Shown here in pieces: positions 7,899-17,155 of a DNA stretch of 64,000 bases (its first letter is position 1; every line of letters starts with the position of its first letter). The translations under genes were made by a program, and so were the position numbers. This DNA comes from Thermomicrobiales bacterium (GTDB lineage Bacteria; Chloroflexota; Chloroflexia; Thermomicrobiales; UBA6265). Under the pieces are notes generated by a model. The model did not search any database, had not been told where the DNA came from, and saw only the letters and a program-made list of their open reading frames with translations. The stretch covers positions 1 to 64,000 of the forward strand of contig JAMLHR010000002.1 in the NCBI GenBank assembly GCA_023957015.1, given 5' to 3'.

Positions 7899-7920
7899 AG
7901 GGGAGCCAATGGGCTCCCCT
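7899..7920 (-). terminator. Strong hairpin between the EF-G-like and RNase H-like genes
   Basis: AGGGGAGCC-AAT-GGGCTCCCCT style symmetry gives a nearly perfect hairpin with a tiny loop, 29 bases after the EF-G-like stop codon and 17 bases before the RNase H-like start. No T-run follows on the minus strand, so it may limit readthrough or stabilise the upstream 3' end rather than fully terminate. Confidence 0.45.
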
Positions 7921-7948
7921 GCAATCATGCCATGAATAGAATCGGTAC

Positions 7949-10015
7949 TTACTCGTCCTTCTTGTACTCGGCTACGATCTTGTCCACCAGATGATGCGGT
8001 ACCGCCTGATAGTGGCTGAACCCGGCCTCAAAGGTGCCACGACCCTGTGTCATCGAACGGAGATCGGTGGCGTAGCGCTGAATCTCCGCACCAGGCACCT
8101 GGGCTTCGATCACGGTCGTGCCGTTCTCCAGTGTGTCCATACCGGTGACCTGGCCGCGACGAGTATTGAGATCGCTCATCACATCGCCCATGAACGTTTC
8201 GGTTACCTGCACCTTGATGTTCATCACCGGTTCAAGCATCGTTGGCTGACCCGCCATGATGCCTTTCTTGAACGCCTCCTTGGCGGCGATGCGGAACGCC
8301 ATCTCGTTGGAGTCCACATCGTGATAGCTACCGTCGTACAGCGTGGCCTTGATATTGACCACCGGGAACCCGGCGATCGGTCCTTCCGCCAATCCGTCGC
8401 GGATACCCTTTTCCACCGCCGGGAAGAAGTTCTTCGGAACTGCACCACCGACGACACGATCCGCGAACTCGAAATCCGCGTCCGGCAGTGGCTCAAGCGC
8501 GAGATGGACATGGCCATACTGACCGGCACCACCGGTTTGCTTCTTGTGCTTGTACTCCGCCTTGGTCGGTGCCGCGATTGTTTCACGATAGGGGACGCGC
8601 GGTACACCCAGCGATACATTGATATTGCTGCGTCGCTTCATGCGCTCGACCGCGATCTGGACGTGTGGTTCGCCCATACCGGAGACCAACACATCGCCAG
8701 TATCCGGATCGCGCGAGATCACGAGACTGGGATCTTCATCCTGCATGCGTTGGAGTGCCTGGCTCAGCTTATCCAGATCGCCCTGTGTCGCCGCGTGAAT
8801 GGAGGCGCTGTACACGCTGTGCGGGAAGCGAATACCATCCAGCTTCACCTTCTTGCCGCTGGTGATGGTATCACCGGTCTCGACGGACTCCAGTTTGCTG
8901 ACACCACCGATATCGCCGGCGGTCACGGTATCGGTTGGTAGATGATCCTTGCCGCGATTGAAGAAGAGCTGCCCCACACGCTCGTCCCTGCCCTTGTTGA
9001 CGTTGTAGAGCGTGCTGGATGACTTGAGTGTGCCGCTGTAAACGCGGAACCACGTCACCTTGCCCACATGTGGATCGGCCTGAGTCTTGAAGGCGAGTGC
9101 CACGAAATCGCCGCTCGGATCGGCGATGATTTCCACCGGCTCGCCATCGAGATCGGCAACCTCGGTGTGTTCGGCCGCGGAGGGGAGGATATCGATAATC
9201 GTCTGCATCAATGGCTGGATACCGAGGTTCTCACTTGCCGCACCGAGCACCATCGGTACGACCGATCCGTCCTCGAAGCATTTGTGCAACTCTGCGCTCA
9301 ACTCATCGTCACCGATCTCCTCGCCCTCAAGGTAGCGCATGGTGAGTTCTTCGTTGTGCTCAGCGATTGCTTCAACCAGTGTCTGGCGATAGAACTCAAC
9401 GTCATCCGCGAGTTCGGCAGGAATCTCGGTCTCCTCATAGGTGCCGTTGCCGTCCTTGGTGAAGACCAACGCCTTCTTACCGAGGAGATCGACAATGCCA
9501 CGGAAGTTCTCCTCCTCACCAATCGGGAATTGCAGTGGGGCAACGCGTTTACCGAACGCTTCGATCATGGCCTCAAGTGCACCACGGAAGCTGGCGTGCT
9601 CGCGATCCATCTTGTTGACGAAGAGGAGGCGTGGAAGACCGACCAGTTCGGCGTTATGCCAGACTTGCTCGGTACCGACCTCGACGCCGGAGGAAGCATC
9701 GACCAGGATGATCGCCGCATCGACTACGCGCATCGCAGAACGAACATCGCCACCGAAGTCGGCGAAGTCCGGTGTATCGATCACGTTGATCTTGCAACCG
9801 TTGTACTCAATCGGAATGACGGAATGGGTGAGGGAGATGTGACGCTTGATCTCTTCCGGATCGGTGTCAGATGCGGTCGTGCCAAGCGATACACGTCCGC
9901 GTCGAGAAGTGGCGCCGCTGTCGAAGAGCATCGCTTCGACTAACGTTGTGCGGCCGGCACCTCCGTGCGAGAAGACACCGACGTTAAAGACCTTTTCGGC
10001 AGGGTACTGGTTCAT
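7949..10015 (-). CDS. Elongation factor G-like GTPase (EF-G paralogue)
   Basis: This 688-residue protein has the full EF-G domain order: GTP-binding domain, domain II, then domains III-V (including YKHKKQTGGAGQYGHVHL and the C-terminal DLRSMTQGRGTFEAGFSHYQ). The G domain departs from true EF-G. The P-loop is SHGGAGRTTL, with Arg instead of the usual Lys. The switch I RGITI motif is absent (EEIKRHISLTHS). DTPDF replaces DTPGH. NKMD is kept. These are marks of the EF-G-like paralogue group whose role is unclear. ATG at 10013-10015 is chosen because AAGGGG lies nine bases upstream, rather than a longer frame to 10162 that runs into coaX. Confidence 0.88.
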   Translation of the reverse strand: MNQYPAEKVFNVGVFSHGGAGRTTLVEAMLFDSGATSRRGRVSLGTTASDTDPEEIKRHISLTHSVIPIEYNGCKINVIDTPDFADFGGDVRSAMRVVDAAIILVDASSGVEVGTEQVWHNAELVGLPRLLFVNKMDREHASFRGALEAMIEAFGKRVAPLQFPIGEEENFRGIVDLLGKKALVFTKDGNGTYEETEIPAELADDVEFYRQTLVEAIAEHNEELTMRYLEGEEIGDDELSAELHKCFEDGSVVPMVLGAASENLGIQPLMQTIIDILPSAAEHTEVADLDGEPVEIIADPSGDFVALAFKTQADPHVGKVTWFRVYSGTLKSSSTLYNVNKGRDERVGQLFFNRGKDHLPTDTVTAGDIGGVSKLESVETGDTITSGKKVKLDGIRFPHSVYSASIHAATQGDLDKLSQALQRMQDEDPSLVISRDPDTGDVLVSGMGEPHVQIAVERMKRRSNINVSLGVPRVPYRETIAAPTKAEYKHKKQTGGAGQYGHVHLALEPLPDADFEFADRVVGGAVPKNFFPAVEKGIRDGLAEGPIAGFPVVNIKATLYDGSYHDVDSNEMAFRIAAKEAFKKGIMAGQPTMLEPVMNIKVQVTETFMGDVMSDLNTRRGQVTGMDTLENGTTVIEAQVPGAEIQRYATDLRSMTQGRGTFEAGFSHYQAVPHHLVDKIVAEYKKDE

Positions 10016-10131
10016 GACGCACATCCCCTTGGCTTGATGTGCCCTCGGGGATCGTCGACGACACATCGCGAACGGCTGTTTTTGACTTGTGGAAAGTATA
10101 CCGAACTCTGAGAACCGTGCTGTCGGGAATC

Positions 10132-10914
10132 CTATGCTGTTATGCCATTGACACGTTCCCACACCAAACGCAAACCATTAATGGTGAGATCGGGATCGAA
10201 ATCGTCGATCATATCTGAGTTTTTGGCAAAGAGCTCCGCGTAGCCACCGGTGACGATAACCTTCGGATCGCCCTGGAGTTCCGCCGCGATGCGTACGATC
10301 ATGCCCTCAACCAGGCTGATATATCCGAGCACGAGTCCGCTTTGAATCGCATTAATGGTGTTGGTGCCGATCGCGTGCGGCGGTGGCACCAGATCGACGG
10401 AGAAGAGCTTGGCCGCGCGCGAGGTCATCGCCTCTAACGCGATCACCAGCCCTGGAGCCAGCGCACCTCCCAGATAGTGCCCACGATGATCGACGACATC
10501 GAAGTTCACGGCCGTGCCGAAATCGATGGAGATAACCGGTGCGCCGTGCTTGACCAGGGCGGCAAGCGAGTTCACGATGCGATCCGCTCCAACCTCCGCG
10601 GGATGATCCGCATCGATCGGCAATCCCAGGTCCAGCGCAGCACTGACGATGATCGGTTCGACGCCCAGTCGATGACGCGCCAGCACCGTCAGCCAACGCG
10701 TGACGGTTGGGACAACGCTACTGAGCACGAATCCGGTGACCTGGCTCAGACTGGTTCCCTGCATTTCCAACACGGGTTCCAGCATGGCGTACCATTCATC
10801 TGGCATGCGATCATGTTGCGTAGCTGTTCTGGCTGTGGCAATCGGATTCGGATCGTCGGGCCGATACATGCCAAAGGTCGAGTTCGTGTTCCCGACGTCG
10901 GCTACAAGCAGCAT
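10132..10914 (-). CDS. coaX: Type III pantothenate kinase
   Basis: CoaX phosphorylates pantothenate, the first step of coenzyme A synthesis, and belongs to the ASKHA fold. The 260-residue length is typical. The phosphate-1 motif VADVGNTNSTFGMY is at residues 4-17, the central ISIDFGTAVNFDVVD holds the second motif, and LGGALAPGL is the family's GG segment. GGAGG seven bases before ATG at 10912-10914 fixes the start. It is transcribed divergently from the ctpA-like gene, with 41 bases between start codons. Confidence 0.93.
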   Translation of the reverse strand: MLLVADVGNTNSTFGMYRPDDPNPIATARTATQHDRMPDEWYAMLEPVLEMQGTSLSQVTGFVLSSVVPTVTRWLTVLARHRLGVEPIIVSAALDLGLPIDADHPAEVGADRIVNSLAALVKHGAPVISIDFGTAVNFDVVDHRGHYLGGALAPGLVIALEAMTSRAAKLFSVDLVPPPHAIGTNTINAIQSGLVLGYISLVEGMIVRIAAELQGDPKVIVTGGYAELFAKNSDMIDDFDPDLTINGLRLVWERVNGITA

Positions 10915-10955
10915 CGCATTTCCTCCCTGTTCCGAGTTGACCATCTGGAGTCAGT

Positions 10956-12236
10956 ATGAAGCCCGCCTCTGGTGAACTCAAGCATTCCAGGCAGCGCCAA
11001 CATCAGTGGTATGTTGTCCGCTCGCTGATCCTCTGCGTAGTCCTTTTGATCGGTGGATTTGCTGCCGACATCGCCACGCAGCGATTACGGGAGCTATCCA
11101 GCAGTGACGCTGTCTTTGCTGATTTGGATGCCGTGTACGGTGTGATCGAGGACAACTACTACTATCTTCCCACCGATGAGTCCGGTCGCGCCGAGATGGA
11201 TGCCGAGATGGAGAGCGGAGCGATCAGCGGGGCGCTCTCAACGCTGGACGATGAGTACACCCGCTACCTTGATGTCGATGAATCCAAGACCGCTACGGAG
11301 GGGCTGGAAGGCAAGTACGGTGGTATCGGCGTCGATATCTTCCTGGATGGCGACGTCGCTTTCGTTAGCGCGGTTGTCCCGGAATCTCCTGCGGATCGAG
11401 CCGGTGTATTGCGTGGAGATGTGATTGAGCAGATCAACGGCGCCCGCGTGCAAACCTCCGATACCAATGATGTGGTGCGTCAACTTCGTGGCGAAGTCGG
11501 GGAGTCGGTAAGCGTCACTATTGTTCGCCCGCTTACCGGTGAAGTGGAGACGCTGGAACTGACCTTCGAGGAGATCGTTGTCCCGCCGGTGACATTGACG
11601 TTCATTGAAGGGACGTCCTACGCCTGGCTGAGGATAACCTTGTTTGGCGATGCCACGGTGCCGAATCTCGATGATGCCATCGCCGAGATTCGCGCCCAGG
11701 GTGCCACCGGTATCATCCTCGATCTGCGTGGTAACGGCGGTGGCTGGGTAGAGGCCGCCAGACAGACACTGGGGCGGTTTCTGGATCCATCACTGGGACC
11801 AGCGATGTACGAGGACACCACACCTGGTGAAGGCGGTCTGATCGATTTACCGATTCTGGGTCCAACGGACGTCGCTCCGATCGATCTGCCAATGGTTGTG
11901 CTTATCGATGGCGGCACCGCCAGTGCCGCCGAGATTGTGGCTGGTGCGTTGAAAGACTACGGTCGGGCAACGCTGATCGGCGAGAACACGTATGGCAAGG
12001 GATCCGTCCAACGCATCTTTGAATTCTCCGATGGCTCTACCATGCGGGTGACCGTGGCGGAGTGGTTTACACCCAGCCGCGCTCGCATTCAGAGCGAAGG
12101 TGTTCGCCCCGATGTCGAGGTGGCCACCGCGACCGAAGCATCGAGTTCCGATCCTGTATTGGATACTGCCATCCTTCTGCTTGATCGCATGACCGCCGAA
12201 ACTGCGACGCCCGTGGCTTCCCCGGCGTCGGCATAA
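10956..12236 (+). CDS. Carboxy-terminal processing protease, S41 family
   Basis: This 426-residue membrane-anchored serine protease has an N-terminal transmembrane helix (RSLILCVVLLIGGFAADIA, about 23-41). A PDZ domain is centred on EGKYGGIGVDIFLDGDVAF through RAGVLRGDVIEQING. A tail-specific protease domain follows, with the nucleophile Ser in IDGGTASAAEIVAGAL and the general-base Lys in YGKGSVQRIF. Such proteases degrade or process proteins outside the cytoplasm from their C-termini. The last residues are Thr/Pro/Ala-rich. The gene ends ten bases before the TTAACA repeat array. It is not obviously part of the phosphate operon. Confidence 0.92.
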   Translation: MKPASGELKHSRQRQHQWYVVRSLILCVVLLIGGFAADIATQRLRELSSSDAVFADLDAVYGVIEDNYYYLPTDESGRAEMDAEMESGAISGALSTLDDEYTRYLDVDESKTATEGLEGKYGGIGVDIFLDGDVAFVSAVVPESPADRAGVLRGDVIEQINGARVQTSDTNDVVRQLRGEVGESVSVTIVRPLTGEVETLELTFEEIVVPPVTLTFIEGTSYAWLRITLFGDATVPNLDDAIAEIRAQGATGIILDLRGNGGGWVEAARQTLGRFLDPSLGPAMYEDTTPGEGGLIDLPILGPTDVAPIDLPMVVLIDGGTASAAEIVAGALKDYGRATLIGENTYGKGSVQRIFEFSDGSTMRVTVAEWFTPSRARIQSEGVRPDVEVATATEASSSDPVLDTAILLLDRMTAETATPVASPASA

Positions 12237-12246
12237 GCGGGCTTCG

Positions 12247-12296
12247 TTAACAGAATCACCCTCCGTATTTAACACGGCCCTTACGGTCGATTAACA
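12247..12296 (+). promoter_or_regulatory. PHO-box-like operator: three TTAACA repeats at 22-bp spacing
   Basis: TTAACA occurs at 12247, 12269 and 12291, exactly 22 bp apart, with a weaker CTTACG at the intermediate 11-bp position 12280. PhoP/PhoB-family regulators bind direct repeats with an 11-bp period, and TTAACA fits the known Bacillus PhoP consensus TT(A/T/C)A(C/T)A. A -10-like TATTCT (12306-12311) lies nine bases after the last repeat, as in promoters where the box replaces the -35. The site precedes the regulator and pst genes. Confidence 0.65.
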
Positions 12297-12371
12297 CTCG
12301 CCTTCTATTCTCCGACTGTACGTGAGAGAAGCGACACGCGTCGCGATCGTCACGAAGCGGAGGACGACTCG

Positions 12372-13151
12372 TTGGTCAAGCGACAGATCTCAAGCGAACA
12401 ACCACTCATCTTGCTGGTCGAAGATGATCCGACGTTGCGAAGCACGTTGGTGTTCAACCTTACCCGCGAGGGATATCGGGTGATTGCCGCCGAGGATGGT
12501 TTGATCGGTCTTGCGGCCGCCATGGAGCATGGTCACGATCTGAGTCTGATTGTTCTGGATGTGATGTTGCCGGGAATGAATGGATTTCAGGTACTTCGTC
12601 AGGTTCGCCAATCACTCAACGTACCCGTGCTGATGCTCTCGGCTCGAGGTGAAGAGCGAGATCGAATCGATGGGTTTGAACTGGGTGCCGATGATTATGT
12701 CGTCAAGCCGTTTGCGCTGCGGGAACTTCTCGCACGTATCAGATCGCATGTACGACGCCACGTGAACCCGGCGGTGAAACCACCATCGATGCTTCAGCGA
12801 GGTCCGTTACGAGTTGAGATCGATCGCCGCTCGGTGTCCGTTGATGGCGAGGAACTGCATTTGCGACCGAAGGAGTTCGGGTTGCTGGCAACAATCGCCA
12901 TGGAACCAGGGCGCGTCTTTAGCCGAGATGAGTTGCTGGAGACCGTCTGGGGTACTGACGTGGTAGTCGATGCTCGGACGGTGGACGTCCATATCAGTTG
13001 GCTGCGAGCGAAGTTAGTGGCCGTCGGCATGTCGGCCGAGGTGATCCGAACGGTTTACGGAACCGGTTACCTATTCCATGACTTCGGTGAAACCGGATCG
13101 ATTGCCAGCCTCACAGACGCGCAGCTTTCGCGTACAGGTTACCCGGGGTGA
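12372..13151 (+). CDS. OmpR/PhoB-type response regulator of the phosphate operon
   Basis: This 259-residue two-domain regulator has a receiver domain with acidic pair VEDDPT, phospho-acceptor Asp in IVLDVMLPG, the Ser switch in LMLSARGEE and the Lys in DYVVKPF. A winged-helix DNA-binding domain follows (ELHLRPKEFGLLATIA, then YGTGYLF). TTG at 12372 is the start, supported by GGAGG eight bases upstream. Its place before pstSCAB-phoU marks it as the PhoP/PhoB/RegX3 counterpart. No PhoR-like histidine kinase is adjacent. It probably binds the TTAACA array in front of its own gene. Confidence 0.9.
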   Translation: MVKRQISSEQPLILLVEDDPTLRSTLVFNLTREGYRVIAAEDGLIGLAAAMEHGHDLSLIVLDVMLPGMNGFQVLRQVRQSLNVPVLMLSARGEERDRIDGFELGADDYVVKPFALRELLARIRSHVRRHVNPAVKPPSMLQRGPLRVEIDRRSVSVDGEELHLRPKEFGLLATIAMEPGRVFSRDELLETVWGTDVVVDARTVDVHISWLRAKLVAVGMSAEVIRTVYGTGYLFHDFGETGSIASLTDAQLSRTGYPG

Positions 13152-13154
13152 ACG

Positions 13155-13172
13155 GGCAGACGCGCGTCTGCC
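13155..13172 (+). repeat. 18-bp perfect palindrome between regulator and pstS
   Basis: GGCAGACGCGCGTCTGCC reads the same on both strands and begins four bases after the regulator's stop codon. As RNA it would form a short-looped hairpin without a following T-run. It may attenuate or process the message between the regulator and the highly expressed binding-protein gene. No PHO-box repeat is seen between it and pstS. Confidence 0.45.
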
Positions 13173-13240
13173 GATGACATCGACAGTGTAGTCGAGGGTG
13201 GGCGGATGCTCACCGGAATACGCACAAGGAGTGTTGATCA

Positions 13241-14281
13241 ATGGAGTTACTGAACATTCGCCTCAATCGCCGTTCTCTGGCCGCTATTACTGCTGGGACC
13301 ATCGCTGTTGCGCCGTTCGCGCGCGTTTTTGCTCAGGAAGAGAATGTCATCACCTATGAGCCGGGTGATGGTGTCTCCGATCTCTCGGGCGCTTTCGAAG
13401 CCGATGGTTCTTCGACGCTCGGTCCCCTGACCGAGGCAGCGATCGAGGAGTTCGCCGCCATAGCTCCGAATGTCCGCATCACCAATGGTATCTCTGGTAC
13501 CGGTGGCGGATTCGAGCGTTTCTCCAAGGGTGAGACTGCGATCTCGAATGCGTCGCGACCAATCAAGGATTCCGAAGCTGAGGCCTGTGCCGCTGCCGGT
13601 ATCTCCTGGTTCAAGTTCGATATGGCATACGACGGTATTACCGTGGTCGTTTCCTCCGAAAACGACTTTGTCAGTGATCTCACAGTAGAGGAACTCGGTA
13701 ACATCTGGGCCGCAGATGGTGGTGTCACCACCTGGGCGGATGTTCGAGCCGAGTGGCCAGCCGAGAATATCGAACTCTATGGCCCCGGCACCGCTTCCGG
13801 CACATTCGATTACTTCAACGAAGCCATTCTGGGCGAGCGAGAGGTTCGCACCGACTACACCCCAAGCGAGGATGACAACGTTCTGGTGCAGGGTGTTGCG
13901 GGCAGCAAGAATGCCCTTGGCTACTTCGGCTTCTCCTATTACGAGGAGAACCAGGACGTGCTGAAGGCTGTTGCCATCGACAATGGCGAGGGTGCCGTTG
14001 CTCCTTCCATCGAATCGATTTCCGATGGCAGCTACGCACCACTCGGTCGCACGCTGTATGTCTACGTCAATGCCGAAGAACTGCAGAGCCGCCCCGAAGT
14101 TGCGGAGTTCGTGGAGTTCTACGCCGCCACTGCTGACGAGATCGCCCCATCAGTTGGATATATCGCTCTGCACGCTGAGGCGCAGCAGGAAACCTACGAT
14201 CACGTGCTTGGTGCCATTGATGGTTCCATCGCTCCTGACTCGGATTCCTTCGGACAGGAAGACGCGACACCAGCCGCGTAG
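13241..14281 (+). CDS. pstS: Phosphate ABC transporter substrate-binding protein
   Basis: PstS captures phosphate outside the membrane for PstCAB. This 346-residue protein begins with a twin-arginine-like signal (LNRRSLAAITAGTIAVAPFA, then VFAQ) and has no lipobox. The mature part has SGAFEADGSSTLGPLTEAAI, the GISGTGGGFERF loop and YGPGTASGTFDYF, all typical phosphate-binding loops of PstS. The C-terminus is Asp/Glu/Ala-rich. AAGGAG before ATG supports the start. It is the first transport gene of the operon, 89 bases after the regulator. Confidence 0.93.
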   Translation: MELLNIRLNRRSLAAITAGTIAVAPFARVFAQEENVITYEPGDGVSDLSGAFEADGSSTLGPLTEAAIEEFAAIAPNVRITNGISGTGGGFERFSKGETAISNASRPIKDSEAEACAAAGISWFKFDMAYDGITVVVSSENDFVSDLTVEELGNIWAADGGVTTWADVRAEWPAENIELYGPGTASGTFDYFNEAILGEREVRTDYTPSEDDNVLVQGVAGSKNALGYFGFSYYEENQDVLKAVAIDNGEGAVAPSIESISDGSYAPLGRTLYVYVNAEELQSRPEVAEFVEFYAATADEIAPSVGYIALHAEAQQETYDHVLGAIDGSIAPDSDSFGQEDATPAA

Positions 14282-14348
14282 TCTTTCTGGTTCATGCGCC
14301 CGGTGATCCGGGCGCGTGAACCTATGTTAGTGCAGGGAGAGGGTATAC

Positions 14349-15323
14349 GTGTCCAGTACTGCGACACCGCTACGGCCAGATAATCGGCCGCCGCTGAACC
14401 TTATGGGCAAGCGCGGGAGACAGCGATCAGAGGAAGTGATCCGCTACGCGCTGATCGCCTGTTCCCTGGTCACGCTGCTGACCACACTGGGAATTATCGG
14501 CATTTTACTGTTTGAAGCGGCCAACTTCTTTGCTGATATACCGGTGTGGGATTTCCTGACTGGTCGTACCTGGACACCGCTTTTTGCTGGTACGCAGCAA
14601 GAGTTCGGCGTACTGCCGATCGTCGTTGGTACCCTGATGACCTCGTTGGTTGCGGCCTGTATCGCATTACCGATCGGTTTGGCAGCCGCGATTTACCTGA
14701 GCGAGTTTGCCAACGAACGCGCGCGCTCTGTCCTCAAGCCCGTGCTTGAGGTGCTCGCGGGTGTGCCGACGATTGTCTATGGCTTCTTCGCCCTCACATT
14801 TATCACTCCGGTCATTCTCAAACCGATCTTTCCTGATATTGGCACGTTCAACGGACTGAGCGCCGGTATCGCCATCGGCATTATGGCTATGCCGACCGTG
14901 GCATCGCTCTCCGAGGATGCTTTGCGTGCCGTGCCCAGGAGCCTGCGTGAGGCAGCCTACGGCTTGGGTGCCACCAAGTTCGAGACAACCGCTCGGGTGG
15001 TCGTGCCGGCCGCAGTCTCCGGTATTGTGGCGTCGTTCATTCTGGCCGTATCGCGGGCCGTCGGCGAGACGATGATCGTGGCCGTTGCTGCGGGTCAGAG
15101 TCCGGCAGGTCAATCCGGTGCCAGTGGCAGCATGTTCGATCTCATGCATAGCATGCAAACAATGACTGGCTTCATTGCCTACACCTTTAGTAGCGATGTC
15201 GCCCGCGGTACAACCGCGTTCTACTCCCTGTTTGGCGTGGCGTTGTTGCTGTTCATCATGACCTTCGCCATGAATCTGGCAAGTCAGTGGGTAACGAAGC
15301 GCTACCGAGAGGAGTACGACTAA
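14349..15323 (+). CDS. pstC: Phosphate ABC transporter permease PstC
   Basis: This 324-residue inner-membrane protein has about six hydrophobic helices. The permease EAA-type loop reads SLREAAYGLGATKFET, the contact site for PstB. The opening helix region (ALIACSLVTLLTTLGIIGILLFEA) and VLEVLAGVPTIVYGFFAL are characteristic of PstC. It starts at GTG 14349 behind GGGAGAGGG. Its stop TAA overlaps the pstA start (taATG), so translation is probably coupled. Confidence 0.93.
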   Translation: MSSTATPLRPDNRPPLNLMGKRGRQRSEEVIRYALIACSLVTLLTTLGIIGILLFEAANFFADIPVWDFLTGRTWTPLFAGTQQEFGVLPIVVGTLMTSLVAACIALPIGLAAAIYLSEFANERARSVLKPVLEVLAGVPTIVYGFFALTFITPVILKPIFPDIGTFNGLSAGIAIGIMAMPTVASLSEDALRAVPRSLREAAYGLGATKFETTARVVVPAAVSGIVASFILAVSRAVGETMIVAVAAGQSPAGQSGASGSMFDLMHSMQTMTGFIAYTFSSDVARGTTAFYSLFGVALLLFIMTFAMNLASQWVTKRYREEYD

Positions 15324-16231
15324 TGTCTTCGGAACTAATTTCGAGTGCCTCTCAGATATCGAAGGCTGAGTACCAACCGCGGGTGAGTGCTCGGCAGACC
15401 ATCGGCAGGATTTGGCGTTGGGTCTTCTTTGGCTCAACTGCATTGGCTATCGTCCTGCTGGGCATGTTGCTGTGGTCGGTTATTGGTCCCGGTTGGAACT
15501 GGTTGAGCTGGGGATTAATCACCAATCCGCCCTCGCGATTCCCCGAGAAAGCAGGTATGAATCCTGCCATCTGGGGTTCCATCTGGATCGTGCTTGGCTC
15601 CGGTGTGGCCGCGTTCATCATGGGACTCGGCACCGCTATTTACCTCGAGGAGTATGCCGAGAAGGGGCGATTCAACGACTTCATTCAGACGAACATCTCG
15701 AATCTCGCTGGTGTGCCCTCGATCGTGTATGGCCTGCTTGGGTTGGTCGTCTTCGTGGATCTTATGCATATGGGGCGCACGCTGATAGCTGGCGTCCTGA
15801 CGATGGCGCTGCTGATACTGCCGGTGGTTGTTATCTCCTCTCGCGAGGCGATTCGAGCGGTACCACCCAGCCTCCGTGAGGCCAGTTACGGTCTGGGTGC
15901 CACCAAATGGCAGACCGTTTGGAACCACGTACTCCCATCCGCGTTCCCGGGCATTCTCACCGGTATCATCCTGGCCATGAGTCGCGCCATCGGTGAAACC
16001 GCACCGCTTCTCGTTGTTGGTGGTGCCAGTCAGGTACTGTGGCGACCGGACGGTCCATTCTCCACATTCATGGTCATGCCACTTCAGATCTACAACTGGA
16101 CGGGACGCCCGCATGAAGAGTTTGAGCACCTCGCCGCGGCCGCGATCATCGTCCTTATGATCATCTTGCTCCTCATGAACTCAGTCGCAATCGGACTTCG
16201 CCAACACTTCAGCAGAAAGGCCAGATGGTAA
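15323..16231 (+). CDS. pstA: Phosphate ABC transporter permease PstA
   Basis: This 302-residue permease pairs with PstC. It carries NLAGVPSIVYGLLGLVVF, the EAA loop SLREASYGLGATKWQT, and the PstA-type SRAIGETAPLLVVGG segment. Start ATG at 15323 shares one base with the pstC stop. An in-frame start 36 bases upstream lies inside pstC and is rejected. The gene is followed after three bases by the first possible pstB start. Confidence 0.92.
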   Translation: MSSELISSASQISKAEYQPRVSARQTIGRIWRWVFFGSTALAIVLLGMLLWSVIGPGWNWLSWGLITNPPSRFPEKAGMNPAIWGSIWIVLGSGVAAFIMGLGTAIYLEEYAEKGRFNDFIQTNISNLAGVPSIVYGLLGLVVFVDLMHMGRTLIAGVLTMALLILPVVVISSREAIRAVPPSLREASYGLGATKWQTVWNHVLPSAFPGILTGIILAMSRAIGETAPLLVVGGASQVLWRPDGPFSTFMVMPLQIYNWTGRPHEEFEHLAAAAIIVLMIILLLMNSVAIGLRQHFSRKARW

Positions 16232-16234
16232 CCC

Positions 16235-17134
16235 ATGTCAGCAACACTCCCACGTTCCGACAAAAGGCAAGGTGGTTCGATGCAACTAGAGTCCAGCCAG
16301 GAAGCTGTCGCCCGGATTCCCGGAATCAGCGCCGCCGCGTTCCAGAGCGTCGAGAAGGAGCTGGATACCTCTCCTTCACTGATCGAATTGAGGAACCTGA
16401 ACATTCATTACGGTTCATTCCACGCCGTGAATGATGTCAATCTCTCGATCAAGCAGAACTCCATCACGGCCTTCATTGGTCCTTCTGGCTGCGGCAAATC
16501 CACCGTCCTGCGCTGCATCAACCGCATGAACGATCTCATTCCGTCCGCTCGGGTGGACGGTGAGATTCTCTATCATGGTCAGGATGTGAATGCGCGCAAT
16601 GTCGATCCGGTTGAGGTGCGCCGTCGTATCGGTATGGTTTTTCAGCGTCCGAATCCGTTTCCCAAGAGTATCTATGAGAATGTGGCCTGGGGAGCCCGCA
16701 TCAATGGCTACAAGGGCAATTACGATGAACTGGTGGAAGCATCGCTGGTTCGTGCCGCTCTGTGGGATGAAGTGAAGGATAAGTTGAAGGATAGCGGTCT
16801 CAGTCTCTCGGGTGGACAGCAGCAACGCCTGTGTATCGCCCGTGCTCTGGCCACCAATCCGGATGTGATTCTGCTCGACGAACCTGCCTCGGCGCTCGAC
16901 CCTATCTCCACGCTCAAGATCGAGGAGTTGCTGCGCGAGTTGGAGTCCGACTACACGATCGTGATCGTCACGCACAACATGCAGCAAGCCGCCCGCGTGA
17001 GTGATCGCACCGTCTTCTTCTCTCTCAACGAGAATCGCCAGGGCATATTGGTGGAGAGTGGGCCTACCCAGAAGATGTTCACCAATCCAGAGGATCCCCG
17101 GACAGAGGGGTACATTTCCGGCCGATTCGGATAG
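16235..17134 (+). CDS. pstB: Phosphate ABC transporter ATPase PstB
   Basis: This ATPase powers phosphate uptake. It has Walker [20 protein letters not shown], the Q-loop in [18 protein letters not shown], signature [16 protein letters not shown], Walker [14 protein letters not shown] and the H-loop VTHNMQQA. At 299 residues it is longer than the usual 250-270 because of an N-terminal extension of about 45 residues before [12 protein letters not shown]. An internal ATG at 16280 behind AAGGTGG would remove 15 of these residues and has the better ribosome-binding site, so the true start may be there. Confidence 0.93.
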   Translation: MSATLPRSDKRQGGSMQLESSQEAVARIPGISAAAFQSVEKELDTSPSLIELRNLNIHYGSFHAVNDVNLSIKQNSITAFIGPSGCGKSTVLRCINRMNDLIPSARVDGEILYHGQDVNARNVDPVEVRRRIGMVFQRPNPFPKSIYENVAWGARINGYKGNYDELVEASLVRAALWDEVKDKLKDSGLSLSGGQQQRLCIARALATNPDVILLDEPASALDPISTLKIEELLRELESDYTIVIVTHNMQQAARVSDRTVFFSLNENRQGILVESGPTQKMFTNPEDPRTEGYISGRFG

Positions 17135-17155
17135 TATCGTACGAAGGTAAATGGG

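Noticed and set aside
12247-12296. Possibility that the TTAACA repeats are a CRISPR-like array
   Set aside because: Units are only six bases with fixed 16-base spacers before a phosphate regulator, and no cas genes exist. An operator array fits far better.
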